Assembly (NCBI RefSeq): GCF_000982825.1
Contig: NZ_CP011047.1
Span: forward strand, 2,604,001-2,668,000
Length of the DNA stretch: 64,000 nucleotides
Origin: Cronobacter sakazakii
Lineage (GTDB): Bacteria > Pseudomonadota > Gammaproteobacteria > Enterobacterales > Enterobacteriaceae
Direction: 5' to 3'
The notes beneath the pieces were generated by a model that searched no databases, had not been told where the DNA came from, and worked only from the letters and a program-made list of their open reading frames with translations. Numbering within the stretch: the first letter of the stretch is position 1; each line of letters opens with the position of its first letter. Shown here in pieces: positions 9,193 through 18,314 of the stretch. The translations under genes were made by a program, and so were the position numbers.

Positions 9193-9262
9193 GGGGCGGC
9201 GGGTTGGGATGTCGATGGGCCGGGGCGGTGGATTGGGATTTCGATGGGTCGGGGCGGCGGGT
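9193..9262. repeat. 29-base tandem repeat, 2.4 units
   Basis: Units at 9193-9221 and 9222-9250 begin ggggcggcggg / ggggcggtgga and share the ...gggatNtcgatggg tail; a partial third unit is at 9251-9262, where it runs into the palindromic element. No coding role seen. Confidence 0.85.
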
Positions 9263-9338
9263 GCGCTTCGCTTACCCGCCCTACGAGTGAGCGTTTCGGT
9301 TGGGAATAGGTAGGGCGGGTAAGCGAAGCGCACCCGCC
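9256..9338. repeat. Pair of 29-base inverted repeats (REP/BIME-like)
   Basis: 9256-9284 and 9310-9338 are exact reverse complements over 29 bases, separated by 25 bases. Each copy is itself partly palindromic (CGGGTGCGCTTCGCTTACCCG). This looks like a head-to-head pair of REP-type extragenic palindromes between two convergent genes, plaP and sbcB. Confidence 0.85.
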
Positions 9339-9367
9339 ATATCCCGTCACGCCGGTATCCCCCGCGC

Positions 9368-10795
9368 TTACCCGACAATCTCCTGCGCGTACTGATACAA
9401 CGCTTTCAGCAGCGCCGTCTTCTCTTTGTCGCTCTCGTACTGGTTGTAGAGCATCTCTAACTCCTGGGCGTAGGCCTGCAGGAATTCCGGCGTAAACACG
9501 TCACGGCGATGCGCCAGCCAGCGCGCTTGTTCCTGCTCGCTGAGCGTGCCGGGGAAATTACGCGCCCGGTAATTAAACAGCAGCTTCTCGATTCGCTTAT
9601 CCACGAATGTAATATCGAGCGCCGGCAGATTCTGCGGCGGCGTCTCCAGCACAATACGCATGGCGGCGCGATCGGCGTCGCTGAAAAAGCCGTCGTAGAG
9701 CTGCGCATCCACATTATCGGTAGGTGGGAACGGCGGCGCGTCGGCAAACAGCGCCACCAGTTTTTCGCGCACCTGCGGCGAATCGCGAAGCACCTTGAGA
9801 TTATTCAGGCAGTGCTGACGGTCGATGCCAAGACGCTCGGCATCTTCCGGGCGCAGCGTATTGGCCTGCGCCAGCACCGGGCATTTATTAAGCTGCACCA
9901 GCTTCACTGGCACCGCGCTCGCGTCGCCGAGCGCCGCTTTCGGCGTGTAGAGCCGCTCGCGCAGATCGTCGGCGTTCAGCTCAAGCAGCGGGCTGATATC
10001 GCCTGCCAGATCCACCACAATTACCGCGTTACGGTTGTCCGGGTGCCAGGCGACGGGCGCTATCCAGCTCGTATTGCCGCGCCATGCACCAAACATGCCG
10101 GAAACGTGCACCAGCGGCTTCATCTGAACGGTATCAATCAGCGTCGCCAGCTTCTGCTTACTGCGGTAGGTGTAGAGATAATCGAACATCCGCGGCTGGC
10201 GGGTTTTCACCAGCTGCGCCATGGCGATGGTGGCGTACACATCCGCCATCGCGTCGTGCGCGTTGGCGTGTTCAATCCCGTTGGCGACGGTTAAATGCTC
10301 AAGGCGAAAGCTCGGCAGCCCGTCGCTGTTCTCCGGCCAGACGATGCCTTCCGGGCGCAGCGCGTAGCAGGCGCGCATCACATCCAGCAGATCCCAGCGC
10401 GAGTTATCGTTCTGCCAGCTCCAGGCGTAAGGGTCGTAGAAGTTGCGATAGAAAATATTGCGCGTCACTTCGTCATCGAAGCGCACGTTGTTATAGCCGA
10501 CCACGCAGGTTTTTGGCACGGTGAACAGCGCGTGGATGCGTCTTGCGAATTCCGCTTCGTTTTCGCCGCGCGCGCGCGCCACCTGCGGCGTAATACCGGT
10601 TATCAGTACCGCTTCTGGTTGAGGGAGATAATCGTCGGCGGGCTTGCAGTAAAAGACGTCCGGCTCGCCGATAACCGTGAAATTCTCATCGGTGCGCAGG
10701 GCAGCGAACTGCGCCGGGCGATCCAGCGAGGGGCTTTTGCCGAAGGTTTCGTAATCGTGGAACAGAAAAGTCGGTTGCGCGGCAGAATCAGACAC
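9368..10795 (-). CDS. sbcB: Exodeoxyribonuclease I
   Basis: 3'-5' single-strand DNA exonuclease of 475 residues, the same length as E. coli ExoI. The DEDDh exonuclease domain opens with FLFHDYETFG (Asp14 and Glu16), continues with GYNNVRFDDEVTRN and closes with HDAMADVYATIAMA. The SH3-like and C-terminal helical extensions follow (about residues 200-475). Acts in mismatch repair and recombination and binds SSB. Monocistronic, convergent with plaP. Confidence 0.97.
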   Translation of the reverse strand: MSDSAAQPTFLFHDYETFGKSPSLDRPAQFAALRTDENFTVIGEPDVFYCKPADDYLPQPEAVLITGITPQVARARGENEAEFARRIHALFTVPKTCVVGYNNVRFDDEVTRNIFYRNFYDPYAWSWQNDNSRWDLLDVMRACYALRPEGIVWPENSDGLPSFRLEHLTVANGIEHANAHDAMADVYATIAMAQLVKTRQPRMFDYLYTYRSKQKLATLIDTVQMKPLVHVSGMFGAWRGNTSWIAPVAWHPDNRNAVIVVDLAGDISPLLELNADDLRERLYTPKAALGDASAVPVKLVQLNKCPVLAQANTLRPEDAERLGIDRQHCLNNLKVLRDSPQVREKLVALFADAPPFPPTDNVDAQLYDGFFSDADRAAMRIVLETPPQNLPALDITFVDKRIEKLLFNYRARNFPGTLSEQEQARWLAHRRDVFTPEFLQAYAQELEMLYNQYESDKEKTALLKALYQYAQEIVG

Positions 10796-10817
10796 CAGGT
10801 CACCATCCAGAGTAAGT

Positions 10818-10850
10818 AAAAAAAACAGGGCTATGGTAAACCATAGCCCT
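10818..10850 (-). terminator. Terminator of the acyltransferase gene
   Basis: AGGGCTATGG (10841-10850 complement) and CCATAGCCCT pair perfectly over ten bases around a four-base loop and are followed on the minus strand by a T run (complement of 10818-10825). It separates the acyltransferase from sbcB. Confidence 0.9.
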
Positions 10851-10873
10851 CTCAGGAAGAAGTGGCAGCGGCC

Positions 10874-12025
10874 TCAAGGCATGACCTGCTCCGGCTGCAC
10901 CGGTTTGCGGGTAATCAGCCGTTTGCCGAGCGCAATGCCCGGTTTCTCCACGCGATGGAAAAGAACCGTCGCCAGCGCGTACGTCACCGGCAGGCTGATG
11001 GCGGCGGCGATGAGCAGGCGCACCGGCGAGGCGTACTCCTCAAACGCGCTGTGCTCCACCAGCAGGCCGATGACCGGAATCACAATCATCAGATGCAGCA
11101 GATAGACCGAATAGGAGACATCGCCAAGGAACTGGCTGATACGGCGCGTCAACAGCCAGCGCGGCAGCCGCATCGCCTGATGCAGCAGCGAGCCCGCTTG
11201 CGCCTGCCACAGCAGCGCGCCGAGCCCGGCAATCATCACGCACTGGGCGATGAGGCGAACCGGCGTCACCGCGATATGCATCTGCCAGGCGAGTACCGGC
11301 GCCAGGAACGCCAGCAGCAGCAACAGGCGGCGGCTCTCGCGCACGGCGGCGGCTATCAGCATGCCTGCGACAAACAGCGGCAGCTTAATCAGGATCATCG
11401 AAGGCATCGGGAACGCCTCAAAATACCCCGGAAATGCCCAGCGCGCCGCAAAGCAGGCCACCATTACCGCGAAGGCGGCGGCAAAGAATCCCCAGCGCAT
11501 CACCAGCAGCATAATGAACGGGAACAGCACGTAGAACTGCATTTCGAGCCCGATGCTCCAGTCCGGCAAGACCGTGCGGAACGAATAATAAGGGATAGCG
11601 CCGAAGACAAACGAAATATGCGCGAGAATATTGCCCGCGGACGTATCGGCATAGCGCTGGCTTTCGGTCTGCGTTGATGGCCAGGCCTGAGCTATCACAT
11701 CGCGCCATTCGCCGAACGCCGCGCCGAAAATAAGCGCTAACAGCAGAAGGAAATAATAGAGCGGCGCGATACGGAAAAAACGGCGCAGCCAGAAATTACG
11801 CATAGTATGGCCACTGGTCCACGGCTCAATGTCCCGACGCTCCATATAATTCTTCGCCATCAGAAAGCCCGACAGCAAAATAAACAGATCGACGCCCATA
11901 CCCGGATCGTATAACAGGGGAATGCGGCACTGCACCAGCAGACAAATATGCCCCAGCAGCACCCACAGCGACGCGAGACCGCGTAACCCCTCAAGCTCCG
12001 GCGACCAGCTTTTACCCTGCGCCAT
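10874..12025 (-). CDS. Acyltransferase family 3 membrane protein
   Basis: A 383-residue integral membrane acyltransferase of the OafA/YrhL type (Acyl_transf_3), with about ten hydrophobic segments. The family's R-X10-H motif is visible as Arg15 and His26 in LRGLASLWVLLGH. Such proteins move acetyl or other acyl groups onto surface polysaccharides or membrane lipids; the substrate here is unknown. Stands alone between sbcB and dacD with its own terminator, and is not part of the E. coli arrangement I remember at this spot, so it may be a lineage-specific gene. Confidence 0.88.
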   Translation of the reverse strand: MAQGKSWSPELEGLRGLASLWVLLGHICLLVQCRIPLLYDPGMGVDLFILLSGFLMAKNYMERRDIEPWTSGHTMRNFWLRRFFRIAPLYYFLLLLALIFGAAFGEWRDVIAQAWPSTQTESQRYADTSAGNILAHISFVFGAIPYYSFRTVLPDWSIGLEMQFYVLFPFIMLLVMRWGFFAAAFAVMVACFAARWAFPGYFEAFPMPSMILIKLPLFVAGMLIAAAVRESRRLLLLLAFLAPVLAWQMHIAVTPVRLIAQCVMIAGLGALLWQAQAGSLLHQAMRLPRWLLTRRISQFLGDVSYSVYLLHLMIVIPVIGLLVEHSAFEEYASPVRLLIAAAISLPVTYALATVLFHRVEKPGIALGKRLITRKPVQPEQVMP

Positions 12026-12262
12026 ACCCTTCTCCTCAGCCTTTTAAAAGTCACCAGGCTAAAAAGAGTCGGCCTTTATAACAATCGGAACAGTACGTGA
12101 AATGTTTATTATCAGATTTTCCGCAGCATGTTATCGGCAGGTAAACGAAACGGTGGAAGTTTTAGTTAAGACGCGTCTTATTCATATTTCCTTGCAATTT
12201 AGCGGAGCAAGGAAATAAAAACTGCCGTAAAAAAGGCGCCCCATCGCGAAGTTACAGAGGAT

Positions 12263-13435
12263 ATGCTGTTGAAATTTAGACCAATGATTGCCGTTTCCTG
12301 CATCATGCTGGCCGGTATTACCGCGCAGGCGAACGCCGCCGCGCTTTCCATGCCGCAACCGCCAGCCATTATGGCGGGCAGCTATGTGTTGATGGACTAT
12401 ACGACCGGACAAATACTGGCGGCGAATAACGAGCATCAACAGCGTAACCCGGCAAGTCTCACCAAATTAATGACCGGCTATGTGGTGGATCGCGCCATCG
12501 ACAGCCATCGCATCACGCCAGATGACGTGGTGACGGTCGGGAAGGACGCCTGGGCGAAAGATAACCCGGTGTTTGAGGGCTCATCGCTGATGTTCCTGAA
12601 GGCGGGCGATCGCGTCACGGTGCGGGACCTCAGCCGCGGCCTGATTGTCGATTCCGGCAATGACGCCTGTGTGGCGCTGGCCGATTACGTGGCGGGCGGC
12701 CAGCCGCAGTTCGTTGCGATGATGAATGACTACGTTCAGAAGCTCGGCCTGAAAGATACGCATTTTGAAACCGTGCACGGGCTGGACGCGCCGGGGCAGC
12801 ACAGCTCCGCTTACGATCTGGCGGTATTATCGCGCGCCATCATCCACGGCGAGCCGGCGTTTTACCATATGTATAGCGAAAAGAGCCTCACCTGGAATGG
12901 CATCACCCAGCAGAACCGCAACGGCCTGCTGTGGGATAAAACGCTCAATGTTGACGGACTGAAAACCGGCCACACCTCCGGCGCGGGCTTTAACCTGATA
13001 GCCTCCAGCGTTGACGGTAAGCGCCGCCTGATCGCGGTGATTATGGGCGCTGACAGCCCGAAAGGGCGCGAAGATCAGGCGCGTAAACTGCTGCACTGGG
13101 GCCAGCAGACTTTCGATACCGTGGAGATCCTGCAAAAGGGCAAGAAAGTGGGCACCGAGCGCGTCTGGTACGGCAAAAACGAACAGGTAGCCGTCGGCAC
13201 CGATCGCGACTTCTGGCTGACGCTGCCGAAGGCGCAGCTCGCGAACGTGAAGGCGAAATATCTGCTCGATCGCGAGCGCCTCGACGCGCCGCTGGACGCG
13301 AATGAAAGAGTGGGCGAGATAGAACTCTACAATGGCGATACGATTATTGCGCGTATGCCGCTGGTGGCGCTTGAGAAGGTGAAAAAGGGCGGCGTCTTCT
13401 CGCGCTTTGGCGACTGGCTGCATCTGACCCTGTAA
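12263..13435 (+). CDS. dacD: D-alanyl-D-alanine carboxypeptidase DacD (PBP6b)
   Basis: Periplasmic penicillin-binding protein of 390 residues that trims the terminal D-Ala of peptidoglycan pentapeptides. A signal peptide ends near residue 26 (AQANAAA). Active-site motifs are complete: SLTK with Ser65 and Lys68, SGN at 131-133 and KTG at 234-236. A C-terminal beta domain and an amphipathic anchor helix (GVFSRFGDWLHLTL) follow, as in PBP5/6. Upstream gap of 237 bases is AT-rich and should hold the promoter. Confidence 0.95.
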   Translation: MLLKFRPMIAVSCIMLAGITAQANAAALSMPQPPAIMAGSYVLMDYTTGQILAANNEHQQRNPASLTKLMTGYVVDRAIDSHRITPDDVVTVGKDAWAKDNPVFEGSSLMFLKAGDRVTVRDLSRGLIVDSGNDACVALADYVAGGQPQFVAMMNDYVQKLGLKDTHFETVHGLDAPGQHSSAYDLAVLSRAIIHGEPAFYHMYSEKSLTWNGITQQNRNGLLWDKTLNVDGLKTGHTSGAGFNLIASSVDGKRRLIAVIMGADSPKGREDQARKLLHWGQQTFDTVEILQKGKKVGTERVWYGKNEQVAVGTDRDFWLTLPKAQLANVKAKYLLDRERLDAPLDANERVGEIELYNGDTIIARMPLVALEKVKKGGVFSRFGDWLHLTL

Positions 13436-13455
13436 GCGTTTTTTCCCAACGCGAA

Positions 13456-13483
13456 GGCGCTCACAGACACCCGCGTGAGCGCC
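13456..13483. repeat. Inverted repeat between dacD and sbmC
   Basis: GGCGCTCAC and GTGAGCGCC pair over nine bases around a ten-base loop. There is no T run after it, so it is at best a weak terminator; it could also be an operator for sbmC. Confidence 0.5.
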
Positions 13484-13522
13484 GCACACTATACTCGCTA
13501 TTTTGAACAGCGAGGAGTGAAC

Positions 13523-13996
13523 ATGGATTACACCATCGAGCATGTCTTAACGCGTAAAATCGCCGGTTTTCATCTGGTCGGCCCGTGGGAGAAAACGGTG
13601 CCGCAGGGGTTTGAACAGCTCTCTTTGTGGGTGGATAACTTTCATATCCAGCCGCAGGCGTGGCTGGCGGTTTATTACGATAATCCGCAGCAGGTCGCCC
13701 CGGAGAAACTGCGCGCCGATACGGTGGTTGAAGTGCCGGCGGATTTCACCCTGCCGGAAAACAGCGTCGGCGTGATCCTGACGGACCTGCCGGGCGGCCA
13801 GTACGCGGTGGCGCGCGCCCGTGTTGAGAACAACGATTTCGGCACGCCGTGGCTCGCGTTCTTTACGCGTCTGCATCAGGACGTGCGCTACCAGATGGCC
13901 GCGCGCCCGTGTTTTGAGATTTACCTCAACGATGGCAAGCGCGACGGCTACTGGGACATCGACATGTATATCCCGGTTCAGACCTCCGGCGAATAA
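13523..13996 (+). CDS. sbmC: DNA gyrase inhibitor SbmC (GyrI)
   Basis: A 157-residue GyrI-like protein that binds and restrains DNA gyrase and protects against gyrase poisons such as microcin B17. FHLVGPWEKTVPQGFEQL and GGQYAVARARV are the conserved blocks. ATG at 13523 follows GAGGAG by five bases and yields exactly the E. coli length; longer upstream readings lack a ribosome site. The E. coli gene is SOS-controlled, but I could not find a convincing LexA site here. Confidence 0.93.
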   Translation: MDYTIEHVLTRKIAGFHLVGPWEKTVPQGFEQLSLWVDNFHIQPQAWLAVYYDNPQQVAPEKLRADTVVEVPADFTLPENSVGVILTDLPGGQYAVARARVENNDFGTPWLAFFTRLHQDVRYQMAARPCFEIYLNDGKRDGYWDIDMYIPVQTSGE

Positions 13997-14002
13997 CGCA
14001 GT

Positions 14003-14036
14003 CGCGCCCCCGCGATGGCGGCGGGCGCGCTTTTTG
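14003..14036 (+). terminator. Terminator after sbmC
   Basis: CGCGCCC and GGGCGCG pair around a GC-rich loop and are followed by TTTTTG, seven bases after the sbmC stop. Confidence 0.75.
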
Positions 14037-14196
14037 TTAAGTAAATGGCAAAATAACGTTAATTCTTCGATAATTCGTACGACTTCTCTGAAAAGTTACA
14101 GCTTTTCCCCGATTTTTGTCAGAAAATAGCGCCCCTTATTTTCAGGCGTTTCGCCTGAAGCGACGTTTCATCAAGGCTGTTAACGGGAAAGTCAGC

Positions 14197-15255
14197 GTGC
14201 GTGCCGATAAATCGCTCTCCTCTTTTGAAATCCGTCTCTACCAGCATTACCGCATCGTGCACGGCGTGCGCATTGCGCTGGCGTTTATCCTGACGTTTTT
14301 ACTGGTGCGGATGCTGAACGTGCCGGAAGGCACCTGGCCGCTCATCACGCTGGTGGTGGTGATGGGGCCAATCTCATTCTGGGGCAACGTGGTTCCGCGC
14401 GCCTTTGAGCGCATTGGCGGCACTATTCTCGGCGCGGCGCTGGGGCTGGTGGCGCTGCAACTTGAAAGCTGGTCGCTGCCATTGATGCTGTTGTGGTGCG
14501 CGCTGGCGATGTTTCTGTGCGGCTTTCTGGCGCTCGGCAAGCGGCCTTATCAGGCGCTGCTGATTGGCATCACGCTTTCTGTGGTGGTCGGCGCGCCGCA
14601 GGGCGACATGCTGGTCGCGCTCTGGCGCGGCGGCGACGTGATTTTCGGCTCGCTGCTGGCGATGCTCTTTACGAGTCTCTGGCCGCAGCGGGCGTTTATT
14701 CACTGGCGTATCCAGATGGCGAATTTTGTCGGCGATTTCGCGAAGATTTATCACGCCGGGCTGTCGCCAAACCTGGTGGAGCGCCCGCGGCTCGATAAGC
14801 CGCTCCAGAATATCCTCGGCAGCGTCGTGAAGCTGCGTGCGTTTATCACGCCCGCCAGCAAGGAAACGCACATTCAGCGCGCCATTTTCGAGGCTATCCA
14901 GACCACCAGCCGCAATATGGTCTGTACGCTTGAGATGCAGATCAACGCCTGGTGGGCCTCGCGCGAAAGTCACTTCCTGATGATTAACGCCCGTACCCTG
15001 CGCGATTCGCAGCAGATGACCGAGAACACGCTGGCGGCGATTGCACAGGCGCTGCGCGAAGGGAACCCGTCGCCGGTGATGGCCAACCGCGAGAAACTCG
15101 CGGAGATAGCCCAGGAGCTGCGCGCGCTGATGAGCGAAGGGCAGCAGGGGGCACTGGTGGAAACGCCGATTCACGGCTATGTATGGTTGAGCATGGAACT
15201 GGCGCAGCAGCTGGAGCGCCTTTCACAGCTGATTTGCCGGGCGCTGCGCAAATAA
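14197..15255 (+). CDS. yeeA: FUSC family inner-membrane protein YeeA
   Basis: A 352-residue FUSC/aromatic-acid exporter-like protein: several membrane segments in the first 170 residues, then a cytoplasmic helical domain. The GTG at 14197 (read MRADKSLSSFEIRLY) gives exactly the E. coli length and start; the frame is open further upstream but only from a TTG with no support. Function in the family is unproven; transport of aromatic or phenolic acids is the usual guess. Confidence 0.87.
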   Translation: MRADKSLSSFEIRLYQHYRIVHGVRIALAFILTFLLVRMLNVPEGTWPLITLVVVMGPISFWGNVVPRAFERIGGTILGAALGLVALQLESWSLPLMLLWCALAMFLCGFLALGKRPYQALLIGITLSVVVGAPQGDMLVALWRGGDVIFGSLLAMLFTSLWPQRAFIHWRIQMANFVGDFAKIYHAGLSPNLVERPRLDKPLQNILGSVVKLRAFITPASKETHIQRAIFEAIQTTSRNMVCTLEMQINAWWASRESHFLMINARTLRDSQQMTENTLAAIAQALREGNPSPVMANREKLAEIAQELRALMSEGQQGALVETPIHGYVWLSMELAQQLERLSQLICRALRK

Positions 15256-15423
15256 TCCGCAGACGACCGGCGCTTGTTTCGATTCAGCACCGTTTCAGGC
15301 TATGATAACCACAGGCATCCTGAACGGGATAAAACCATTGTCATCAACCGCCGCTGACAGTAAGGTTTACGCCATGCGGTTGTTTAAACGAATCCGAGTC
15401 TTAAATTCAGTAGGGGTGTAAAA

Positions 15424-15762
15424 ATGGAAAACAGCAAACCTTCATTCCAGGACGTTCTTGAGTTCGTGCGTCTGTTCCGCCGTAAGAACAAGCTGCAGCG
15501 TGAAATTCAGGACGTCGAGAAGAAAATTCGTGACAACCAGAAGCGCGTACTGCTGCTCGACAACCTGAGCGATTACATCAAACCGGGCATGAGCGTGGAA
15601 GCCATTCAGGGCATTATCGCCAGCATGAAGAGCGACTACGAAGACCGTGTTGATGACTACATCATCAAAAACGCCGAGATCTCCAAAGAGCGCCGCGAGA
15701 TTTCTAAAAAGCTCAAAGCGATGGGCGAGCTGAAAGTGCACGAGCCGAAAGGCGAAGAATAA
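15424..15762 (+). CDS. tmaR: Pole-localiser protein TmaR
   Basis: A 112-residue coiled-coil protein (DUF496), nearly identical to E. coli TmaR/YeeX through residue 100. It forms a cluster at the cell pole and holds PTS enzyme I there. The tyrosine whose phosphorylation controls clustering in E. coli, Tyr72, is conserved (SDYEDRVDDY). Residues 20-45 and 80-100 are strongly heptad-like. Followed directly by a terminator. Confidence 0.95.
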   Translation: MENSKPSFQDVLEFVRLFRRKNKLQREIQDVEKKIRDNQKRVLLLDNLSDYIKPGMSVEAIQGIIASMKSDYEDRVDDYIIKNAEISKERREISKKLKAMGELKVHEPKGEE

Positions 15763-15764
15763 GT

Positions 15765-15792
15765 AAAAAAAACCGCTTCGGCGGTTTTTTTA
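15765..15792 (+). terminator. Terminator after tmaR
   Basis: AACCGC-TTCG-GCGGTT with a tetraloop, preceded by an A run and followed by TTTTTTT; bidirectional in form. Confidence 0.9.
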
Positions 15793-15835
15793 TTTCTGCG
15801 GTATGGCGGATGTCTCGATTGCCGAGCGAGCATCC

Positions 15836-15876
15836 AAAAGCAAAAAGCCCGCTAAAAAGCGGGCTTTTTTGAATCT
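15836..15876. repeat. 41-base direct repeat, copy 1 (tRNA-Asn 3' flank without the tRNA)
   Basis: Identical over 41 bases to 19219-19259 and 47212-47252, which lie just 3' of tRNA-Asn genes and contain their terminator hairpin (AGCCCGCT/AGCGGGCT). Here no tRNA follows. With the copy at 19219 it brackets the DUF2235/DUF3304 block. Confidence 0.9.
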
Positions 15877-15941
15877 TTTTTAGCGGGTGCGCTTTTGCCA
15901 TGAATAGCCTGATAAGCTAAACGCCGTATTGTCTTTTCCGC

Positions 15942-17735
15942 TTACTCAGCCTGAGGAATTTCCGATGCGCGTACCACCAGAAAATCCCGCGAAATGCTTG
16001 CCCCTCTGTCAACCGTGATGAGGTCATGGACAAAATAAGCGAATATTTCCGGCGTCGCAGTAAACCACGGCTGCGGTGGCGCTTCTCCGAGATAGGCGTT
16101 AATCCTGCACTGGTGAAACCACTTCGCCCGCTGGTAGGCTGGCTCGTAAACATCCGGGAAAAGCCGCATCTGTGTGTCGCGCGGGCCGGGGTTTTCAATC
16201 GTGTTAATCAATGCGTGAGCGGCATCATTAATTTCATTTAACCAGCCCCAGTGGCGGTCCAGGACTTCTATTTTATCTTGGACATTCATCGCCTGCTCCT
16301 TGCCCTGCGGAGTTATTCCCAGCAGCCCGGCGCTACTGCCCGCCGCCAGCGTGATTTCTGCCTGATGCTTCTCCAGCTGCTGGCGCTCACAGCGGTACTG
16401 ATAATATTGCAGCCCCAGCCACTCAAAATAGCTGTCAAGATGCAGGTTTTGCGTGGAAGGGCTGACGGCTTTGTACCGCACAGCTTTTTGATAACGCTGC
16501 ACCCACTGCTCTACGGACGCGTTGTTAACGTTATCCTGCATGATGAAATATTCTGCGATGACCGGGTTGTCTTGTCGTAATGTCCGGAAATCAGGAAACG
16601 GCACGCCAGCCATCGTCGCTTCCCGGTACATACGCTGCAGCGCGACCCGGCATAACTCTGCACTGGGTTTCTGCTCGCCGGGTTTCAGCCCACCGCCGAT
16701 ATCTTCGCTACAGCCCGGCATTAGCTCTTCCCGATGCCTGGGATGGTTACTGCCAAGCCGGTACAGGCACCGCCATACTCGCCGCTCATGCGCCGCTACC
16801 AGGTGCAGCGCATTTTTTACCGCCTCCGGTAATACCGAAAAGTGGTCGATATATTTTCTGCCAAACATCACGCTGAGCGAGCGTAATGGCCCGCCAGCGG
16901 CGCTAATAAAGTAGTCCAGGCCATTATTGCTGCTGGCGGCAGTATCCCGCGAACAGTCAAACAGCCCGGTAAAAATAATATCTACCGGAATACCCTGCCA
17001 GGTGTAGCTGTCGCCTTGCTTCTGGCACATCTCGCTCAGAAATTCATCAATAAATTTCCGCAACAGCGTGGCGCCCAGATCGAAACCAAACAGGGAGACG
17101 GAGATAAGTTTGATGGGAACTTCGCTACTGGCTTTGGCTCTTTCAAAATATTCTTTAAAACGCACCTTGGCAGACGTTATCCGTGTATCTACTCCCGTAA
17201 CCAGAATATCAGCCACCAGCGGGTTATCACGTATACAGGGTGTTGCTTCAATACCGACTTTCTTTACGATATCAGTACCAGTACCCGTCACCAGATTGCG
17301 CCATTCGGTAGGGTTAAGCAGTTTCTTACCGCTCTCTTTTAGAACCTCATACCAGTTATTACCCTTCAGTATTTCTTTACCAGCGTCTTTTGCCATCTCT
17401 TTGGGCTGATCTTTTAAATCATCCAGCGTAGTGTCTTGCACGCTATCCATAAGGGTGTGAAGTTTTGTGGTTAGATCTTCATGGAAGGGGGTGCCGAGAC
17501 CTGAAAAATACAACTTGGAATAGGTACTAAAAGAAGAGTTCTGTTTCTCATCAGGGTATGCCCGAAATAAACGTGCAATATTACTCAAACGACGATTCTG
17601 CGCATCCTGCTCGAGATTACGGCCTACGCCATCAAAAAAGAAACCCATATGCCAGATACATGAACAAGTTCCCAGGTTATGCTCACTGTCCTGCTGGGCG
17701 CGGCTTGCAGCAGCTATCAGACTTTCTATATCCAT
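15942..17735 (-). CDS. DUF2235 (Tle1-like) putative type VI secretion effector
   Basis: A 597-residue alpha/beta-hydrolase-like protein. The DUF2235 landmarks are HMGFFFDGVGRN (29-40), DIIFTGLFDCSRD, LHLVAAHERR and PGCSEDIGGGL. In phospholipase effectors of this class the nucleophile elbow is GxSxG; here it reads GFDLG (217-221), so the serine is replaced by Asp219. Either another residue serves or it is not a classical lipase. Start ATG overlaps the upstream DUF3304 stop by one base (TAATG), so the two are co-translated. A second copy of the same length at 25118-26911 is broken. Confidence 0.82.
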   Translation of the reverse strand: MDIESLIAAASRAQQDSEHNLGTCSCIWHMGFFFDGVGRNLEQDAQNRRLSNIARLFRAYPDEKQNSSFSTYSKLYFSGLGTPFHEDLTTKLHTLMDSVQDTTLDDLKDQPKEMAKDAGKEILKGNNWYEVLKESGKKLLNPTEWRNLVTGTGTDIVKKVGIEATPCIRDNPLVADILVTGVDTRITSAKVRFKEYFERAKASSEVPIKLISVSLFGFDLGATLLRKFIDEFLSEMCQKQGDSYTWQGIPVDIIFTGLFDCSRDTAASSNNGLDYFISAAGGPLRSLSVMFGRKYIDHFSVLPEAVKNALHLVAAHERRVWRCLYRLGSNHPRHREELMPGCSEDIGGGLKPGEQKPSAELCRVALQRMYREATMAGVPFPDFRTLRQDNPVIAEYFIMQDNVNNASVEQWVQRYQKAVRYKAVSPSTQNLHLDSYFEWLGLQYYQYRCERQQLEKHQAEITLAAGSSAGLLGITPQGKEQAMNVQDKIEVLDRHWGWLNEINDAAHALINTIENPGPRDTQMRLFPDVYEPAYQRAKWFHQCRINAYLGEAPPQPWFTATPEIFAYFVHDLITVDRGASISRDFLVVRASEIPQAE

Positions 17736-18256
17736 TATTTTCTCCCTTCGGTTTTCTGGCGGTTAACACTTTCCGGATGCTTTTCATAGGGTGACCAGGC
17801 ATCCTTACTCCAGCCCAGCAGCACTTTATCACCCGGTAAGAAATGGACATGTAAATTATCTTCACCCCATTCACGCTTCGGCAGTGGTATTTTTATCTTA
17901 TGCACTTCAGTTCGAACTCCAGCGTTATATTGCGCTAGGGTGTAATCTACTGTCCAAATAACCTCTGCTGTATCTCCCTCAATACTGCCACAACAGGTAG
18001 CTCCACCACCGCCATGGGCCGATGCATTAGAACCCGCTACGCCATTAACACTAAATCCTCTAATAGGGCGATCCAGTTCGCTATGAATTATCAGCGTTAC
18101 CGCCCCGGTTGTTGGCCCCCAGATGCTTGCCCGTACCAGCCAGATGGCGTATATCATCACCGGGAGTGATAACCCAAACCAGACCCATTTGCCCCAGCGG
18201 GTATATCCCCGGTTAACTGCCGCATCTATTTTTTCGAGCCGACTATATAATCCCAT
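17735..18256 (-). CDS. DUF3304 protein, putative effector immunity (copy 1)
   Basis: A 173-residue protein with one membrane segment near residues 23-45 and a DUF3304 domain: SVNGVAGSNASAHGGGGATCC, then HVHFLPGDKVLLGWSKDAWSPY. DUF3304 genes commonly sit next to DUF2235 effectors, so an immunity or accessory role is inferred from neighbourhood. It directly precedes and overlaps the intact effector gene. Highly similar in DNA to the copy at 18374-18883. Confidence 0.8.
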   Translation of the reverse strand: MGLYSRLEKIDAAVNRGYTRWGKWVWFGLSLPVMIYAIWLVRASIWGPTTGAVTLIIHSELDRPIRGFSVNGVAGSNASAHGGGGATCCGSIEGDTAEVIWTVDYTLAQYNAGVRTEVHKIKIPLPKREWGEDNLHVHFLPGDKVLLGWSKDAWSPYEKHPESVNRQKTEGRK

Positions 18257-18314
18257 TTTTATTCCTTGTCAGTGTGACGTTTATTTTTAAGGTAGTTTAT
18301 ATGATTATTAAATG

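Noticed and set aside
9193..9338. CRISPR array
   Set aside because: The 29-base units are contiguous without spacers and there are no cas genes nearby.
13488..13512. Possible LexA box upstream of sbmC
   Set aside because: TACTCGCTATTTTGAACAG has a CAG half but the other half and spacing do not fit CTG-N10-CAG; the resemblance is too weak even though E. coli sbmC is SOS-controlled.
14116..14196. Longer N-terminus for YeeA
   Set aside because: Open frame begins at a TTG with no ribosome site; the GTG at 14197 gives the exact family length and start.
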